From assembly GCF_021049245.1 (NCBI RefSeq), contig NZ_CP088020.1, forward strand, positions 3,540,001 through 3,604,000: DNA of 64,000 bases, in the 5' to 3' direction. The notes under the pieces are model-generated. The model made no database searches. It had not been told where the DNA came from and worked only from the letters and a program-made list of their open reading frames with translations. Shown in pieces: positions 8,618 to 19,016 of the stretch. This DNA comes from Radiobacillus kanasensis (lineage in GTDB: Bacteria > Bacillota > Bacilli > Bacillales > Amphibacillaceae). Made by a program: the position numbers and the translations under genes. Within the stretch, counting starts at the first letter, position 1. The number at the start of each line of letters is the position of its first letter.

Positions 8618-10177
8618 TTACTGAACGACTTTCCAATTATGATTACAAGTCGCCTGAATGGTTTTTCGATCTAACAAGTAATTGGCAATGAGTTCTGTCA
8701 TATCAATAGGAATCTCTTTAACAAGTGGTTTGCCTATGTACATATCAAAATTACCTGCACCACCTGCCCGATAATTGTTCATAACGACTTCGTATTCCTT
8801 GTTTTCATCTATTGATTGACCTTGATAATTCAACTTCGTGACGCGCTCACCGACTGGGTTTGATACGTTTAATTCGTATTCAATCCCTTCCCACATATCG
8901 TAATTGTAGTGCTGTGGCTTTGGTTCCATAAAGGAAGGATTTACGGTTATCTTTCCATCTACCACATTGAAATAACTCGCACTTTGCTCAAGCGCATCCT
9001 TTACGTCTTGTCCTGTAATACGAATCACGCTTAACGTATTTGGATACACGTAATTGGAAACGATGTCTCGCATGGTCACCTTTTGGCCAAATCCTGGAGA
9101 GTCATTATTAAATAGAGAAGTATTTGAAATATCAACACCCGTAGCATCCATTTGTACTTTATTTATAAATTCAATGAATGGTGTGTCTTTTAATCTAGTC
9201 TCCAATGGATCGGTAATAGATAGATCTCCTTCTACTTCTCCAATTGGCGTATCTAACCATTGCTGTGTTTGATCCTCAAAATCTGCGATAAGTTCTTGAA
9301 GATCCTTATTTGTCGTAAGGTTTGCTACTTCAATAAGTTGTGAGGAGGAGCTGTCTATCTTATACCTATCTCCTTCTTGAAAAAGAGAAATTTGAATTTC
9401 TCCAAGTTTTTGTCCATGGTTACTAGGCTGGACAATGGTTACACCATTTACCTTACCGGCTAGGGAGCGATGCTGATGGCCTGTGATGAGGATATCTAAC
9501 CCTTTTATTTCTTGGCACATTTGGTAGCCTTGGTTTTCCCTTGTTAATCGTTCAGTTGGTTCTCCTGTATCGAGGTCTCTTTCGAAACCACCGTGGTAGG
9601 AAACGACCATCACATCTGGATTCTCTTCTTTGCGAATCTTCGCTACCCAAACCTTCGCTGTTTCGAGAGCATCTCCAAACTTTAGTCCCTTAATATGGTT
9701 TGGGTCCTCCCAATTCGGAACAAAGTGCGTTGTTATTCCAAGTACAGCAATCTTCACTCCCTCTATTTCGTGAATTCGATAAGGCTTCCCATACGCTGGC
9801 TTACCTGTTTGTTCATTTATGACATTGGCAGATAACCATGGGAACTCGGACTGCTCCACAACACTTCTCAAGTAATCTAAACCGTAGTTAAACTCATGAT
9901 TTCCAAAAACCGCCGAATGATATCCTAGTGCATTTGCTACTTTAATAACTGGGTTCTCCGTATCTCTGTGATATTTGGAATGATAATAAGTCAATGGACT
10001 TCCTTGAATGAGGTCCCCGTTGTCTAATAGCAAGACGTTGCCAGCGCTTCTTTTCTTTTTTATGTATGTTGCTAGTTTAGCTAATCCTAATGGTTGATCA
10101 CTTCGGTCTCTATAATGAGTAGGAAATATGTATCCGTGAATATCACTCGTTATAAGGATGGTTATATCCTTCTTCAT
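8618..10177 (-). CDS. 5'-nucleotidase / 2',3'-cyclic phosphodiesterase family metallophosphoesterase
   Basis: 519 residues with an N-terminal calcineurin-like domain (DIHG, LLDNGDLIQG, FGNHEFNYG, SYHGG, ITGHQHR; the di-metal ligands) and a C-terminal UshA-type substrate domain containing NNDSPGFG and NNYRAGGAGNF. No signal peptide, unlike exported UshA/YfkN, so it is probably cytoplasmic or released otherwise. It would liberate phosphate from nucleotides or cyclic nucleotides. ATG with AGGGGGG seven bases upstream. Divergent from the PhnD-type binding protein with a shared 160-bp promoter region carrying Pho-box-like repeats, suggesting phosphate scavenging. Confidence 0.85.
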   Translation of the reverse strand: MKKDITILITSDIHGYIFPTHYRDRSDQPLGLAKLATYIKKKRSAGNVLLLDNGDLIQGSPLTYYHSKYHRDTENPVIKVANALGYHSAVFGNHEFNYGLDYLRSVVEQSEFPWLSANVINEQTGKPAYGKPYRIHEIEGVKIAVLGITTHFVPNWEDPNHIKGLKFGDALETAKVWVAKIRKEENPDVMVVSYHGGFERDLDTGEPTERLTRENQGYQMCQEIKGLDILITGHQHRSLAGKVNGVTIVQPSNHGQKLGEIQISLFQEGDRYKIDSSSSQLIEVANLTTNKDLQELIADFEDQTQQWLDTPIGEVEGDLSITDPLETRLKDTPFIEFINKVQMDATGVDISNTSLFNNDSPGFGQKVTMRDIVSNYVYPNTLSVIRITGQDVKDALEQSASYFNVVDGKITVNPSFMEPKPQHYNYDMWEGIEYELNVSNPVGERVTKLNYQGQSIDENKEYEVVMNNYRAGGAGNFDMYIGKPLVKEIPIDMTELIANYLLDRKTIQATCNHNWKVVQ

Positions 10178-10240
10178 GATAATCCCCCCTAGTTACCCTT
10201 TTATAACATGTAAGAGCTGCATATATAAAGTAAAGAAATC

Positions 10241-10267
10241 TTTACATAAATTTACAATTAATTCACT
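10241..10267 (+). promoter_or_regulatory. candidate PhoP (Pho) box
   Basis: Three TT-rich hexamers at 10-11 bp spacing: TTTACA (10241), TTTACA (10251), TTCACT (10262), compared with the Bacillus PhoP consensus TT(A/T/C)ACA repeated at about 11 bp. In the divergent promoter region of the phosphoesterase and phnD genes. Confidence 0.5.
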
Positions 10268-10337
10268 CTGTTTCGACAAACTGCATGCTATATTTAACAA
10301 GTATTAAATATCATCGTTCAATGGGGGAATTTTTCGT

Positions 10338-11273
10338 ATGTTAAAGAAACTCGCAACATTATGTACAACTCTAGCTTTAACCGTTGGTATCATTAGTGCT
10401 TGTGGAACATCTGACGACAGTCAAAATGGAGAAGGCGGCAGTGAAGCATACATACCTGAGACACTTACTGTACAATTCGTACCATCTCAAAACGCTGAAA
10501 CTTTGGAAGCGAAAGCGAAACCACTTGAAGGGTTATTAAGTGACGAACTAGGTATCCCTGTAGAGGTAAGTGTGTCTACTAATTACAACACGATTATTGA
10601 AGCAATGGCCTCAAAGAAGGTAGACGTTGGATTCTTACCACCAACAGCTTATGTTCTAGCTAAAGAAAAAGGTGCAGCTGAAGTTATTCTTCAAGCACAA
10701 CGTTATGGTGTGGATGATGAAACTGGTCAACCAACTGATGAATTAGTAGATGGCTACAAATCTGAAATTATCGTTAAAGCTGATTCTGGTATTGATAGCC
10801 TAGAAGATTTGAAGGGCAAAAAGATTGCATTCCAAGATGTTACTTCCTCTGCTGGATATGTTTGGCCTGCAGCTGCTTTGATGGATGTCGATATTGATCC
10901 ATTACAAGATGTCGAATCTGTAACCGTTAAAGGGCACGACCAAGGTGTACTTGCCGTTTTAAATGGGGATGTAGACGCTGCGGGAGTCTTCCAGGATGCA
11001 CGTAATATTGTTTCTGGTGACTATCCAGATGTATTTAAAGATACAAAGGTTATCCATTTTACGGAGTTCATCCCGAATGACACGGTCTCTGTTCGTTCTG
11101 ACATGGATAAAGAGTGGGTAGATAAAATTACAGAAGCCTTCATCAACATCGGTGAAAGTGAAGAAGGGCATAAAATCATAAAAGAAATTTACACTCACGA
11201 AGGATATGTAGAATCTGATGACAGCAAGTTTGATATTGTAAGAGATTACGCTGAGCGTGTAAAAACAGAATAG
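10338..11273 (+). CDS. phnD: phosphate/phosphonate/phosphite ABC transporter substrate-binding lipoprotein (PhnD family)
   Basis: 311 residues. Lipoprotein signal with lipobox IISAC near residue 22, then a type II periplasmic-binding fold: FVPSQNAETLEAKAKPLEGLL, DVGFLPPTAYVLAKEKG, and the ligand loop QDVTSSAGYVWPAA typical of PhnD/PtxB oxyanion binding. It delivers a phosphonate or related phosphorus oxyanion to the PhnC/PhnE transporter encoded 550 bp downstream. No phosphonate lyase or phosphite dehydrogenase genes are visible, so the ligand is not fixed. Start ATG with GGGGGAA upstream. Confidence 0.9.
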   Translation: MLKKLATLCTTLALTVGIISACGTSDDSQNGEGGSEAYIPETLTVQFVPSQNAETLEAKAKPLEGLLSDELGIPVEVSVSTNYNTIIEAMASKKVDVGFLPPTAYVLAKEKGAAEVILQAQRYGVDDETGQPTDELVDGYKSEIIVKADSGIDSLEDLKGKKIAFQDVTSSAGYVWPAAALMDVDIDPLQDVESVTVKGHDQGVLAVLNGDVDAAGVFQDARNIVSGDYPDVFKDTKVIHFTEFIPNDTVSVRSDMDKEWVDKITEAFINIGESEEGHKIIKEIYTHEGYVESDDSKFDIVRDYAERVKTE

Positions 11274-11285
11274 TTCTCTTCTTTA

Positions 11286-11692
11286 AGTGCGTGTTCAAAA
11301 AGGAGGATGAAAAGGACCAAGAAGTTCGAGGCAGCGCAGCTTTGAGGACAAGCTCATTGCTTCGGAAGCATGATCACCGCACGCAGAAAAAGTGCTTTCC
11401 TTTTTCAAGGACCGGACTTGCACAGGATGTGCTGACTTCTCTAGTTGTGCACAAATGTTTTCGGTGGGACGAGTAACCGCAGTCCCAGGACGTGGACGAC
11501 TTTAGCAGAAGATCCACTTTCCTTTTAGATACGTGAGCAAGGCCACTTCTGCGAAGTAACTTCCTTGCTGCCTTGCACCGAGGAATTTTACTTCCTTGTA
11601 ATTCTAGAAGACGCAGGTGCACTGTTTTTTGAAAAGCAAGCTAACGAAGAAAATCGCCGTGTCATTTTTACCGGACTTTTTGAACAACCTCT
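11286..11692 (+). repeat. 393-bp structured repeat, copy 1
   Basis: Core 11293-11685 bounded by inverted GTTCAAAAAG / CTTTTTGAAC. About 95% identical by eye to the copy at 36676-37082, which is in the opposite chromosomal orientation but also sense to its host operon. Rich in local hairpins (e.g. GCACAGGATGTGC, GCTTCGGAAGC, GCAAGG...CCTTGC near 11536-11569). A 61-codon ORF (11291-11476) is present in both copies, but given the DNA identity this is not independent evidence for a protein. It sits between phnD and phnC. Confidence 0.85.
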
Positions 11693-11712
11693 TCAAAAGA
11701 ATACTAATATCA

Positions 11713-11748
11713 CAGCCAGTGAGTTATATGCACTGGCTGTACTTTTAT
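11713..11748 (+). terminator. intra-operon terminator/attenuator
   Basis: Perfect 9-bp arms CAGCCAGTG and CACTGGCTG followed by TACTTTTATT. It lies between the repeat and phnC, so readthrough would be partial and phnD mRNA favoured over the membrane components. Confidence 0.7.
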
Positions 11749-11820
11749 TATGTTTGTATAGACTTATATAAAATCACAACTAAGATCTTTCTAAATTTCA
11801 CACAAAGGTTGGTATGAAAA

Positions 11821-12609
11821 TTGATTGAATTCCAAAATGTCTCAAAGGTTTATCCCAATGGAACACAAGGACTTAAAGATATTAATGTAAAAATAAACAG
11901 AGGTGAGTTTGTTGTTATCGTAGGTCTATCTGGTGCAGGGAAATCCACCTTTCTTCGTTCCATTAACCGCCTACATGAAATTTCTTCTGGAAACATCATC
12001 ATTGATGATCAATCCATTACAGAAGCGAGAGGCAGTGAGCTACGCAAAATCCGTCGTGATATCGGGATGATATTCCAAAGCTTTAATCTCGTTAAACGTT
12101 CTACTGTACTGCGTAACGTTTTATCCGGGAGAGTTGGTTATCACTCTACATTGCGAACTGTTCTTGGGCTTTTTCCGAAAAATGATATGGAATTGGCATT
12201 CCATGCATTAAGACGAGTGAATATTTTAGAAAAAGCTTATACTCGTTCCGACCAACTATCCGGAGGCCAGCAACAACGAGTATCCATCGCTCGCGCTCTT
12301 GCTCAAGAGGCAAAAATCATCCTGGCTGATGAACCTGTAGCCTCTTTAGATCCACTTACCACGAAACAGGTAATGGATGATTTAAAAACTATTAATCAAG
12401 AGCTAGGTATTACCACTGTCGTGAACCTACATTTCATTGATATTGCCCGGCAGTATGCTACTAGAATAATTGGTCTTCAAGCTGGTGAGATTGTATTTGA
12501 TGGTTCAGTAGAAGAAGCAACAGATGAACGCTTCGCGGAAATTTATGGACAACCATTGGAAACAAAAGCAGATGAACAAACAGGAGCGTTGGCCCATGAA
12601 TCCAATTAA
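11821..12609 (+). CDS. phnC: phosphonate-type ABC transporter ATPase
   Basis: 262 residues with Walker [10 protein letters not shown]-loop MIFQSFNLV, signature LSGGQQQR, Walker [13 protein letters not shown] and the H-loop histidine in NLHFID. Energises PhnD-dependent uptake. The start is TTG (an upstream ATG runs into a stop at once); AAAGG lies 12 bases before it, a weak ribosome-binding site, consistent with low expression relative to phnD. The 3' end overlaps phnE by 14 bp. Confidence 0.92.
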   Translation: MIEFQNVSKVYPNGTQGLKDINVKINRGEFVVIVGLSGAGKSTFLRSINRLHEISSGNIIIDDQSITEARGSELRKIRRDIGMIFQSFNLVKRSTVLRNVLSGRVGYHSTLRTVLGLFPKNDMELAFHALRRVNILEKAYTRSDQLSGGQQQRVSIARALAQEAKIILADEPVASLDPLTTKQVMDDLKTINQELGITTVVNLHFIDIARQYATRIIGLQAGEIVFDGSVEEATDERFAEIYGQPLETKADEQTGALAHESN

Positions 12610-13387
12610 AGAACAACAACTACCTCAGCCGCCAAGTAAATTAAAACCTGCGTTAACAATCGTTCTCATCCTTTTGGCTATTTGGCTAAGCGCAATGAAG
12701 ACAGATGTACAGTTAAGCGAGTTTTTCTTAAGCTTCGGCAACATGTGGGACCTAATCGTTCAAATGTTCCCACCAAACTGGGCGTATTTTAATAATATCG
12801 TTGTTCCAATGTTAGAAACGTTGCGTATGGCGGTTATTGGTACAACTGTTGGAGCAATTTTTTCTATTCCAATTGCTCTTTTTTCGGCTAGTAACATGGT
12901 CCAACTCCGATGGGTTCATTATCCAGTACGTTTCGTGTTAAATCTCATTCGTACTGTTCCAGAGTTATTACTTGCTGCAATCTTCGTTGCAATTTTTGGT
13001 CTTGGACCACTACCAGGTATTTTGGCTATTTCCTTATTTTCTGTTGGTATTATTGCAAAGTTAACCTATGAATCGATTGAATCAATTGACAAAGGTCCTT
13101 TAGAAGCGATGACTGCTGTTGGAGCAAACAAAATCCAGTGGATCGTATTTGCCGTTATTCCACAAGTAGCCGCTTATTTCATTTCCTATGTGTTATATAC
13201 GTTTGAAGTAAACGTCCGTGCCGCTGCCATATTAGGGCTTGTTGGCGCTGGGGGTATTGGACTTTATTATGACCATACTTTAGGATTCCTAGAATACGAT
13301 AAAACGAATATGATTATCATCTTTACGTTAGTCGTTGTTTTAATCATTGACTACATCAGTACGAAATTACGGGAGAAATTATTATGA
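12596..13387 (+). CDS. phnE: phosphonate-type ABC transporter permease 1
   Basis: 263 residues with about six membrane spans and the EAA-loop segment [21 protein letters not shown] that docks on the ATPase. The start at the ATG at 12596 is chosen because GGAG lies nine bases upstream; longer in-frame starts lie inside phnC. Its stop overlaps the start of the second permease (ATGA). Confidence 0.9.
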   Translation: MNPIKEQQLPQPPSKLKPALTIVLILLAIWLSAMKTDVQLSEFFLSFGNMWDLIVQMFPPNWAYFNNIVVPMLETLRMAVIGTTVGAIFSIPIALFSASNMVQLRWVHYPVRFVLNLIRTVPELLLAAIFVAIFGLGPLPGILAISLFSVGIIAKLTYESIESIDKGPLEAMTAVGANKIQWIVFAVIPQVAAYFISYVLYTFEVNVRAAAILGLVGAGGIGLYYDHTLGFLEYDKTNMIIIFTLVVVLIIDYISTKLREKLL

Positions 13388-14184
13388 GTAGCACAACTAT
13401 ACCAACTAAACCAAGAAAAAGAGTTTTCCTTCGTTGGACAGTCGGAATATTATTGTTATTCATCTACGTATGGGCTTTTTCTGGCGTACCGATGGAGGGC
13501 TTTAAAGAAACGGCTGGTCAAGTGTCAAAAGCAATACTTTCTGGGTTATTTCATCCAGATTGGGACTATGTCTATTTGCCAGAAGGGGAGGACTTATTAA
13601 GAGGACTACTCGATACGCTGGCCATTGCCGTATTAGGAACCTTTATCTCCGCTTTTCTTTGTATTCCATTTGCTTTCTGGGCGGCGAATAACATGAGTAA
13701 AGGGGTAGCGATAACCGGTGCCGGTAAATTCATGCTTAGCTTTATCCGTACGTTTCCCGAGCTCGTTATGGCACTTCTTTTCATTAAGGTTGTTGGACCA
13801 GGATCATTCGCCGGGGTACTAGCGTTAGGACTTCATTCAATTGGCATGCTAGGGAAATTGTTCTCAGAGGAAGTGGAAAATATTGACCTAGGACCATCAG
13901 AAGCTTTAACCGCAACGGGAGCCAATCGTATGCAAACCCTATGGTTCGCGATTATTCCACAAGTATTACCAGGCTTTTTATCTTATACGCTTTACCGATT
14001 CGAAATTAACCTTCGTGCCGCTACTATTTTAGGGATTATAGGTGCAGGTGGGATTGGTACACCATTAATTTTTGCATTGCAATCGCGTGACTGGGAACGG
14101 GTTGGAATTATTCTATTAGGGATCATTGTCATGGTTTCTATTGTGGATATTATTTCAGGCTATTTACGCAAGAAAGTTGTGTAA
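13384..14184 (+). CDS. phnE: phosphonate-type ABC transporter permease 2
   Basis: 266 residues, paralogous to the preceding permease, with EALTATGANRMQTLWFAIIPQ as the EAA loop. The start overlaps the upstream stop by 4 bp, so the two permeases are translationally coupled and probably form a heterodimer. Last gene of the transport unit, followed by a terminator shared with the convergent GH1 gene. Confidence 0.9.
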   Translation: MSSTTIPTKPRKRVFLRWTVGILLLFIYVWAFSGVPMEGFKETAGQVSKAILSGLFHPDWDYVYLPEGEDLLRGLLDTLAIAVLGTFISAFLCIPFAFWAANNMSKGVAITGAGKFMLSFIRTFPELVMALLFIKVVGPGSFAGVLALGLHSIGMLGKLFSEEVENIDLGPSEALTATGANRMQTLWFAIIPQVLPGFLSYTLYRFEINLRAATILGIIGAGGIGTPLIFALQSRDWERVGIILLGIIVMVSIVDIISGYLRKKVV

Positions 14185-14191
14185 AGTAAAA

Positions 14192-14226
14192 AACAGCAAT
14201 CAGGAAGATTCCCGATTGCTGTTTTT
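14192..14226. terminator. bidirectional terminator
   Basis: Arms AACAGCAATC and GATTGCTGTT, with an A run upstream and a T run downstream. Serves phnE (plus) and the GH1 gene (minus). Confidence 0.88.
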
Positions 14227-14227
14227 G

Positions 14228-15694
<1,467 letters not shown>

Positions 15695-15775
15695 CTATTG
15701 TAGCTGAATCCAGATAGAAAATGAAATAGAAGCCACCAGAATTTTTTCGAAAACTTCACACTTATATTCCATCAA

Positions 15776-15929
15776 GAACAAAAGCGCAAGCGCTCGTTGA
15801 GCGACGTACGGACTGGACTGAGCCGTAGGAGATAAAGGAAACACGGCGACCTTAGGGAGCCGATGTTGACTTATCGTACGAAGGCGAGGGAAGTCTCGCT
15901 AGTCGCTGAGCGCTGGAGCTGGACGTGGC
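15776..15929 (+). repeat. dispersed Bacillaceae-type repeat, full copy
   Basis: About 154 bp beginning GAACAAAAGCGC and ending GAGCTGGACGTGGC, with a GC-rich, hairpin-rich interior. A shortened relative with the same two ends is at 33581-33648 on the minus strand. It lies in the 339-bp space between the GH1 and nitroreductase genes; the remainder of that space shows nothing else but a terminator. Confidence 0.65.
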
Positions 15930-15980
15930 TGTTGCTACATGTTATCCACACATAGCCAATTTTATAATTTCCTAAGCAAC

Positions 15981-16004
15981 AAAAAAATCGGGATTACTCC
16001 CGAT
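15981..16004 (-). terminator. nitroreductase terminator
   Basis: Arms ATCGGGA and TCCCGAT around TTAC followed on the minus strand by TTTTTTTG. The last stem base overlaps the stop codon. Confidence 0.85.
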
Positions 16005-16618
16005 TACTTAAACTCAGATATTAAAGTTTTCGCTTCTTTTCTCGGTCTCTCTTTCGGTACTTTAGCTGGGTAGCCAATCTGTAGCATTGCAGCAATCTTT
16101 TCCCCTGGTTGAATGTCATACGTCGCCCGGACTTCCTCGTTTGTAGTAAGCTGATTTGTTTTCCAAATCATACCGATACCTTTTTCCCACGCAAGAAGGC
16201 TAAAATTATGCACGACACAGCTTGTTGCTGCATAATCCTCTTCTCTTAACTTCATGTTTGGATTTTCATTCATAACAACCATGAGGAATACCGGTACGTC
16301 CATAATCTTTTTATAGGCGACTTCCCCGTTCTTGTTTCTTTCTTCTACCGTAGTCCCTTTTTCATTTAACTTCCGATTAATATCGGCTAAAGGCTTACGT
16401 GAATCTCCTCGAATAAAAACAAAGCGCCAAGGCTCTGTCATTTTATGATTCGGAACCCAAATCGCAGTCTCCAACAGCTCCTTTAACTCTTCAACTGGTA
16501 CAGTTTTTTCTTCATATAATTGAATAGACCTTCTGTTCTTTATAATGTCTGACAAAGTCATCGCAGTCACTCCTCTATCTGCCTGATTAGATGAAAGTGA
16601 ATCATTAAGCGTTGCCAT
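16004..16618 (-). CDS. FMN nitroreductase family oxidoreductase, Fur-box controlled
   Basis: 204 residues: RRSIQLYEEKTVP (FMN phosphate contact), WVPNHKMTEPWRFVF, YAATSCVVHNFSLLAWEKGIGMIWKT and GYPAK are typical of the NAD(P)H-dependent nitroreductase fold. Two well-placed starts exist: ATG at 16618 (GGAGGAG, 5 bases) and ATG at 16561 (GAGGAG, 8 bases), the latter beginning MTLSDIIKNRRS as in homologues. A near-perfect Fur box lies upstream, so it is probably iron-repressed and may serve ferric-siderophore or flavin reduction; that role is inference. Confidence 0.85.
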   Translation of the reverse strand: MATLNDSLSSNQADRGVTAMTLSDIIKNRRSIQLYEEKTVPVEELKELLETAIWVPNHKMTEPWRFVFIRGDSRKPLADINRKLNEKGTTVEERNKNGEVAYKKIMDVPVFLMVVMNENPNMKLREEDYAATSCVVHNFSLLAWEKGIGMIWKTNQLTTNEEVRATYDIQPGEKIAAMLQIGYPAKVPKERPRKEAKTLISEFK

Positions 16619-16671
16619 TCTGTCTCCTCCACATCTATATGCTCAACATTTGCTATCCATGATTTTTTAAA

Positions 16672-16686
16672 TGATAATCGTTATCA
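16672..16686 (-). promoter_or_regulatory. Fur box
   Basis: TGATAATCGTTATCA matches the Bacillus Fur 7-1-7 consensus (TGATAAT-N-ATTATCA) at 13 of 14 defined positions. It is 54 bp upstream of the nitroreductase start at 16618. Confidence 0.85.
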
Positions 16687-16737
16687 ATTATACTATCAAA
16701 TAGAAGAGAATTGTCAACAAATGACGGCAAAAAAGGA

Positions 16738-16766
16738 TTGCAAATGCGTACCGGTCGATGTAACAT
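16738..16766 (+). promoter_or_regulatory. promoter of the gal operon
   Basis: TTGCAA (16738-16743), 17-bp spacer, TAACAT (16761-16766). It is 60 bp upstream of galK. Confidence 0.65.
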
Positions 16767-16777
16767 AAGGATAGATC

Positions 16778-16804
16778 AACTAAGTAAATTAATTTAATTA
16801 AGTT
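16778..16804 (+). promoter_or_regulatory. candidate operator of the gal operon
   Basis: AT-rich imperfect inverted repeat, outer arms AACT / AAGTT around the palindrome TAAATTAATTTA, just downstream of the -10 box. Its position suits a repressor; the ROK protein at 22280-23482 is the nearest candidate. Confidence 0.45.
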
Positions 16805-16826
16805 ATTTAAAAAGGAGGGAATTGGT

Positions 16827-18011
16827 TTGGATTTTCATCAATTACAGCAAAATTTTGAACGAATCTTTCAAAGAAAAGAAGAGCCTCGCATGTTTTTTGC
16901 ACCAGGACGAATCAATCTAATTGGAGAACACACCGATTATAATGGTGGCCACGTTTTTCCTGCATCCATCTCTTTCGGAACCTATGCGCTTGTCTTGCCA
17001 AGAGAAGATCGAAATCTTAGATTTTACTCAATGAACTTTCCGGAAGTTGGCGTCCGCTCCGTATCGTTGGATGAATTAGATTATAAAGATTCCGACCAAT
17101 GGACGAATTATCCAAAAGGTATGATAAAATTATGGAAAGAAAATGGGTCCCCTACGCCATTCGGTGCGGATATTTTGTATTACGGGAACATCCCAAATGG
17201 TGCTGGGCTATCTTCTTCCGCTTCGATCGAGCTCGTAACTGGGGTCATGTTAGAAGGTCTCTACGACACAGCCATGGATCGAATTCAAATGATTAAACTA
17301 GCACAACGAGTCGAGAATGAATATATCGGCGTCAACAGTGGGATCATGGATCAATTTGCAATAGGCATGGGGAAAAAAGACCACGCTATTCTACTGGATT
17401 GTCAAAGCTTAACCTATGAATATGCACCGATTGAATTGGACCAACATACGATCGTCATCATGAATACGAATAAACGACGTGAACTAGCTGGCTCCAAATA
17501 CAATGAGCGCCGATCTGAGTGTGAACGCGCTTTGTCAGATCTACAAAAAAAGCTTTCTATCCAAAGCCTGGGTGACTTAACGGAAGAACAATTTGAAGCA
17601 CACAAACATTTTATTCAAAATGATATAGATCGTAAAAGAGCAAAACACGCCATTTACGAAAACCAACGTACCATTAAGGCGTTGGCTGAATTAAATGCAG
17701 GGAACCTGGAGGAGTTCGGTGCCTTAATCAATGCATCTCACCGTTCCCTTCAACAGGATTATGAAGTGACAGGGATTGAGCTTGATACCTTAGTAGAAGC
17801 GGCCTGGGATCAGGATGGGGTCCTTGGCGCTCGTATGACCGGTGCGGGATTTGGTGGTTGTGCTATTGCCATTGTAGAGAAGCAACTCGTTTCCACCTTT
17901 GAAAAAAACGTAAACGAAACGTATCAATCCAAGATCGGGTATGTACCGACCTTTTATAAAGCCTCTATTCATGATGGGGCAACAGAACTGCTTAACGAAG
18001 GGAGCTTATAA
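16827..18011 (+). CDS. galK: galactokinase
   Basis: 394 residues, GHMP kinase phosphorylating galactose at C1. The galactokinase signature [15 protein letters not shown] is near the N-terminus, the ATP loop is [14 protein letters not shown], and the C-terminal motif is [19 protein letters not shown] start seven bases after AAAGGAGGG. First gene of galKETM, one base before galE. Confidence 0.96.
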   Translation: MDFHQLQQNFERIFQRKEEPRMFFAPGRINLIGEHTDYNGGHVFPASISFGTYALVLPREDRNLRFYSMNFPEVGVRSVSLDELDYKDSDQWTNYPKGMIKLWKENGSPTPFGADILYYGNIPNGAGLSSSASIELVTGVMLEGLYDTAMDRIQMIKLAQRVENEYIGVNSGIMDQFAIGMGKKDHAILLDCQSLTYEYAPIELDQHTIVIMNTNKRRELAGSKYNERRSECERALSDLQKKLSIQSLGDLTEEQFEAHKHFIQNDIDRKRAKHAIYENQRTIKALAELNAGNLEEFGALINASHRSLQQDYEVTGIELDTLVEAAWDQDGVLGARMTGAGFGGCAIAIVEKQLVSTFEKNVNETYQSKIGYVPTFYKASIHDGATELLNEGSL

Positions 18012-18012
18012 T

Positions 18013-19014
18013 ATGGCTATTTTAGTGCTTGGTGGAGCTGGATACATCGGCTCTCATGCTGTCTATCAATTAATCGATCAGAAGAAAAAGGTAGTCGTCA
18101 TTGATAATCTGGAAAACGGTCATAAAGAAGCCGTTCATCCAAATGCCACCTTTTATGAAGGCGATATGCGTAACGTTGATTTTTTGAGAGATGTCTTTCA
18201 AAAAGAATCTATTGATGCTGTAATCCATTTCGCCGCCAACTCTTTAGTCGGGGAATCGATGGAAAATCCTCTTAAATATTTCGATAACAATGTCCATGGA
18301 ACACAAGTGTTATTACAGGTGATGCAGGAAAACGGAGTTGATAAAATTGTCTTCTCTTCCACTGCAGCTACGTACGGGGAACCAGATCAAGTTCCGATTA
18401 CCGAAGAGATGCCAACGAACCCGACGAACACCTATGGGGAAAGCAAGTTAACGATGGAAAAAATGATGAAATGGTGTGAAGCGGCTTACGGTATTCGTTA
18501 TGTTTCTTTACGTTATTTTAACGTGGCAGGTGCGCGTCCATCTGGAGAAATTGGCGAAGATCATGATCCTGAAACGCATTTGATTCCAATTGTATTGCAA
18601 GTAGCACTAAATCAACGAAAAGCGATTAGTATATTCGGGGACGATTACCCGACAGAGGATGGCACTTGTATCCGTGACTATGTTCATGTAGAGGACTTAA
18701 TCGCTGCACATCTTTTAGCCTTAGAATACTTAAACGATGGTGGAAAAAGTAATGTGTTCAATCTAGGAAGTAGCCAAGGTTTCTCGGTAAAAGAAATCAT
18801 TGAAGCAGCTAGAAAAGTAACGGGACACCCTATTCCTGCTGAGCTAGCACCAAGACGAAGTGGAGATCCAAGTACGTTAATAGCTTCATCTGAAAAAGCA
18901 AAACAGATTCTAGATTGGGCCCCTCAAAGAACCAATATCGAAACGATTATCTCAGACGCATGGAATTGGCATCAGCACCATCCTGCTGGATATGGAAAGG
19001 ATGTGCGTTCCTAA
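18013..19014 (+). CDS. galE: UDP-glucose 4-epimerase
   Basis: 333-residue short-chain epimerase interconverting UDP-galactose and UDP-glucose. NAD-binding GGAGYIGS at the N-terminus; catalytic Ser/Thr in FSSTAATYG and YxxxK in YGESK. The ATG at 18013, one base after the galK stop, is chosen over an upstream in-frame start inside galK. Provides substrate recycling for GalT. Confidence 0.96.
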   Translation: MAILVLGGAGYIGSHAVYQLIDQKKKVVVIDNLENGHKEAVHPNATFYEGDMRNVDFLRDVFQKESIDAVIHFAANSLVGESMENPLKYFDNNVHGTQVLLQVMQENGVDKIVFSSTAATYGEPDQVPITEEMPTNPTNTYGESKLTMEKMMKWCEAAYGIRYVSLRYFNVAGARPSGEIGEDHDPETHLIPIVLQVALNQRKAISIFGDDYPTEDGTCIRDYVHVEDLIAAHLLALEYLNDGGKSNVFNLGSSQGFSVKEIIEAARKVTGHPIPAELAPRRSGDPSTLIASSEKAKQILDWAPQRTNIETIISDAWNWHQHHPAGYGKDVRS

Positions 19015-19016
19015 TC

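Noticed and set aside
11291..11476. 61-63 codon ORF present in both copies of the 393-bp repeat
   Set aside because: The copies are about 95% identical DNA, so the shared frame is expected; structure of the DNA/RNA explains the conservation better. The frame begins at the element end with no separate promoter. Kept open only as an RNA finding.
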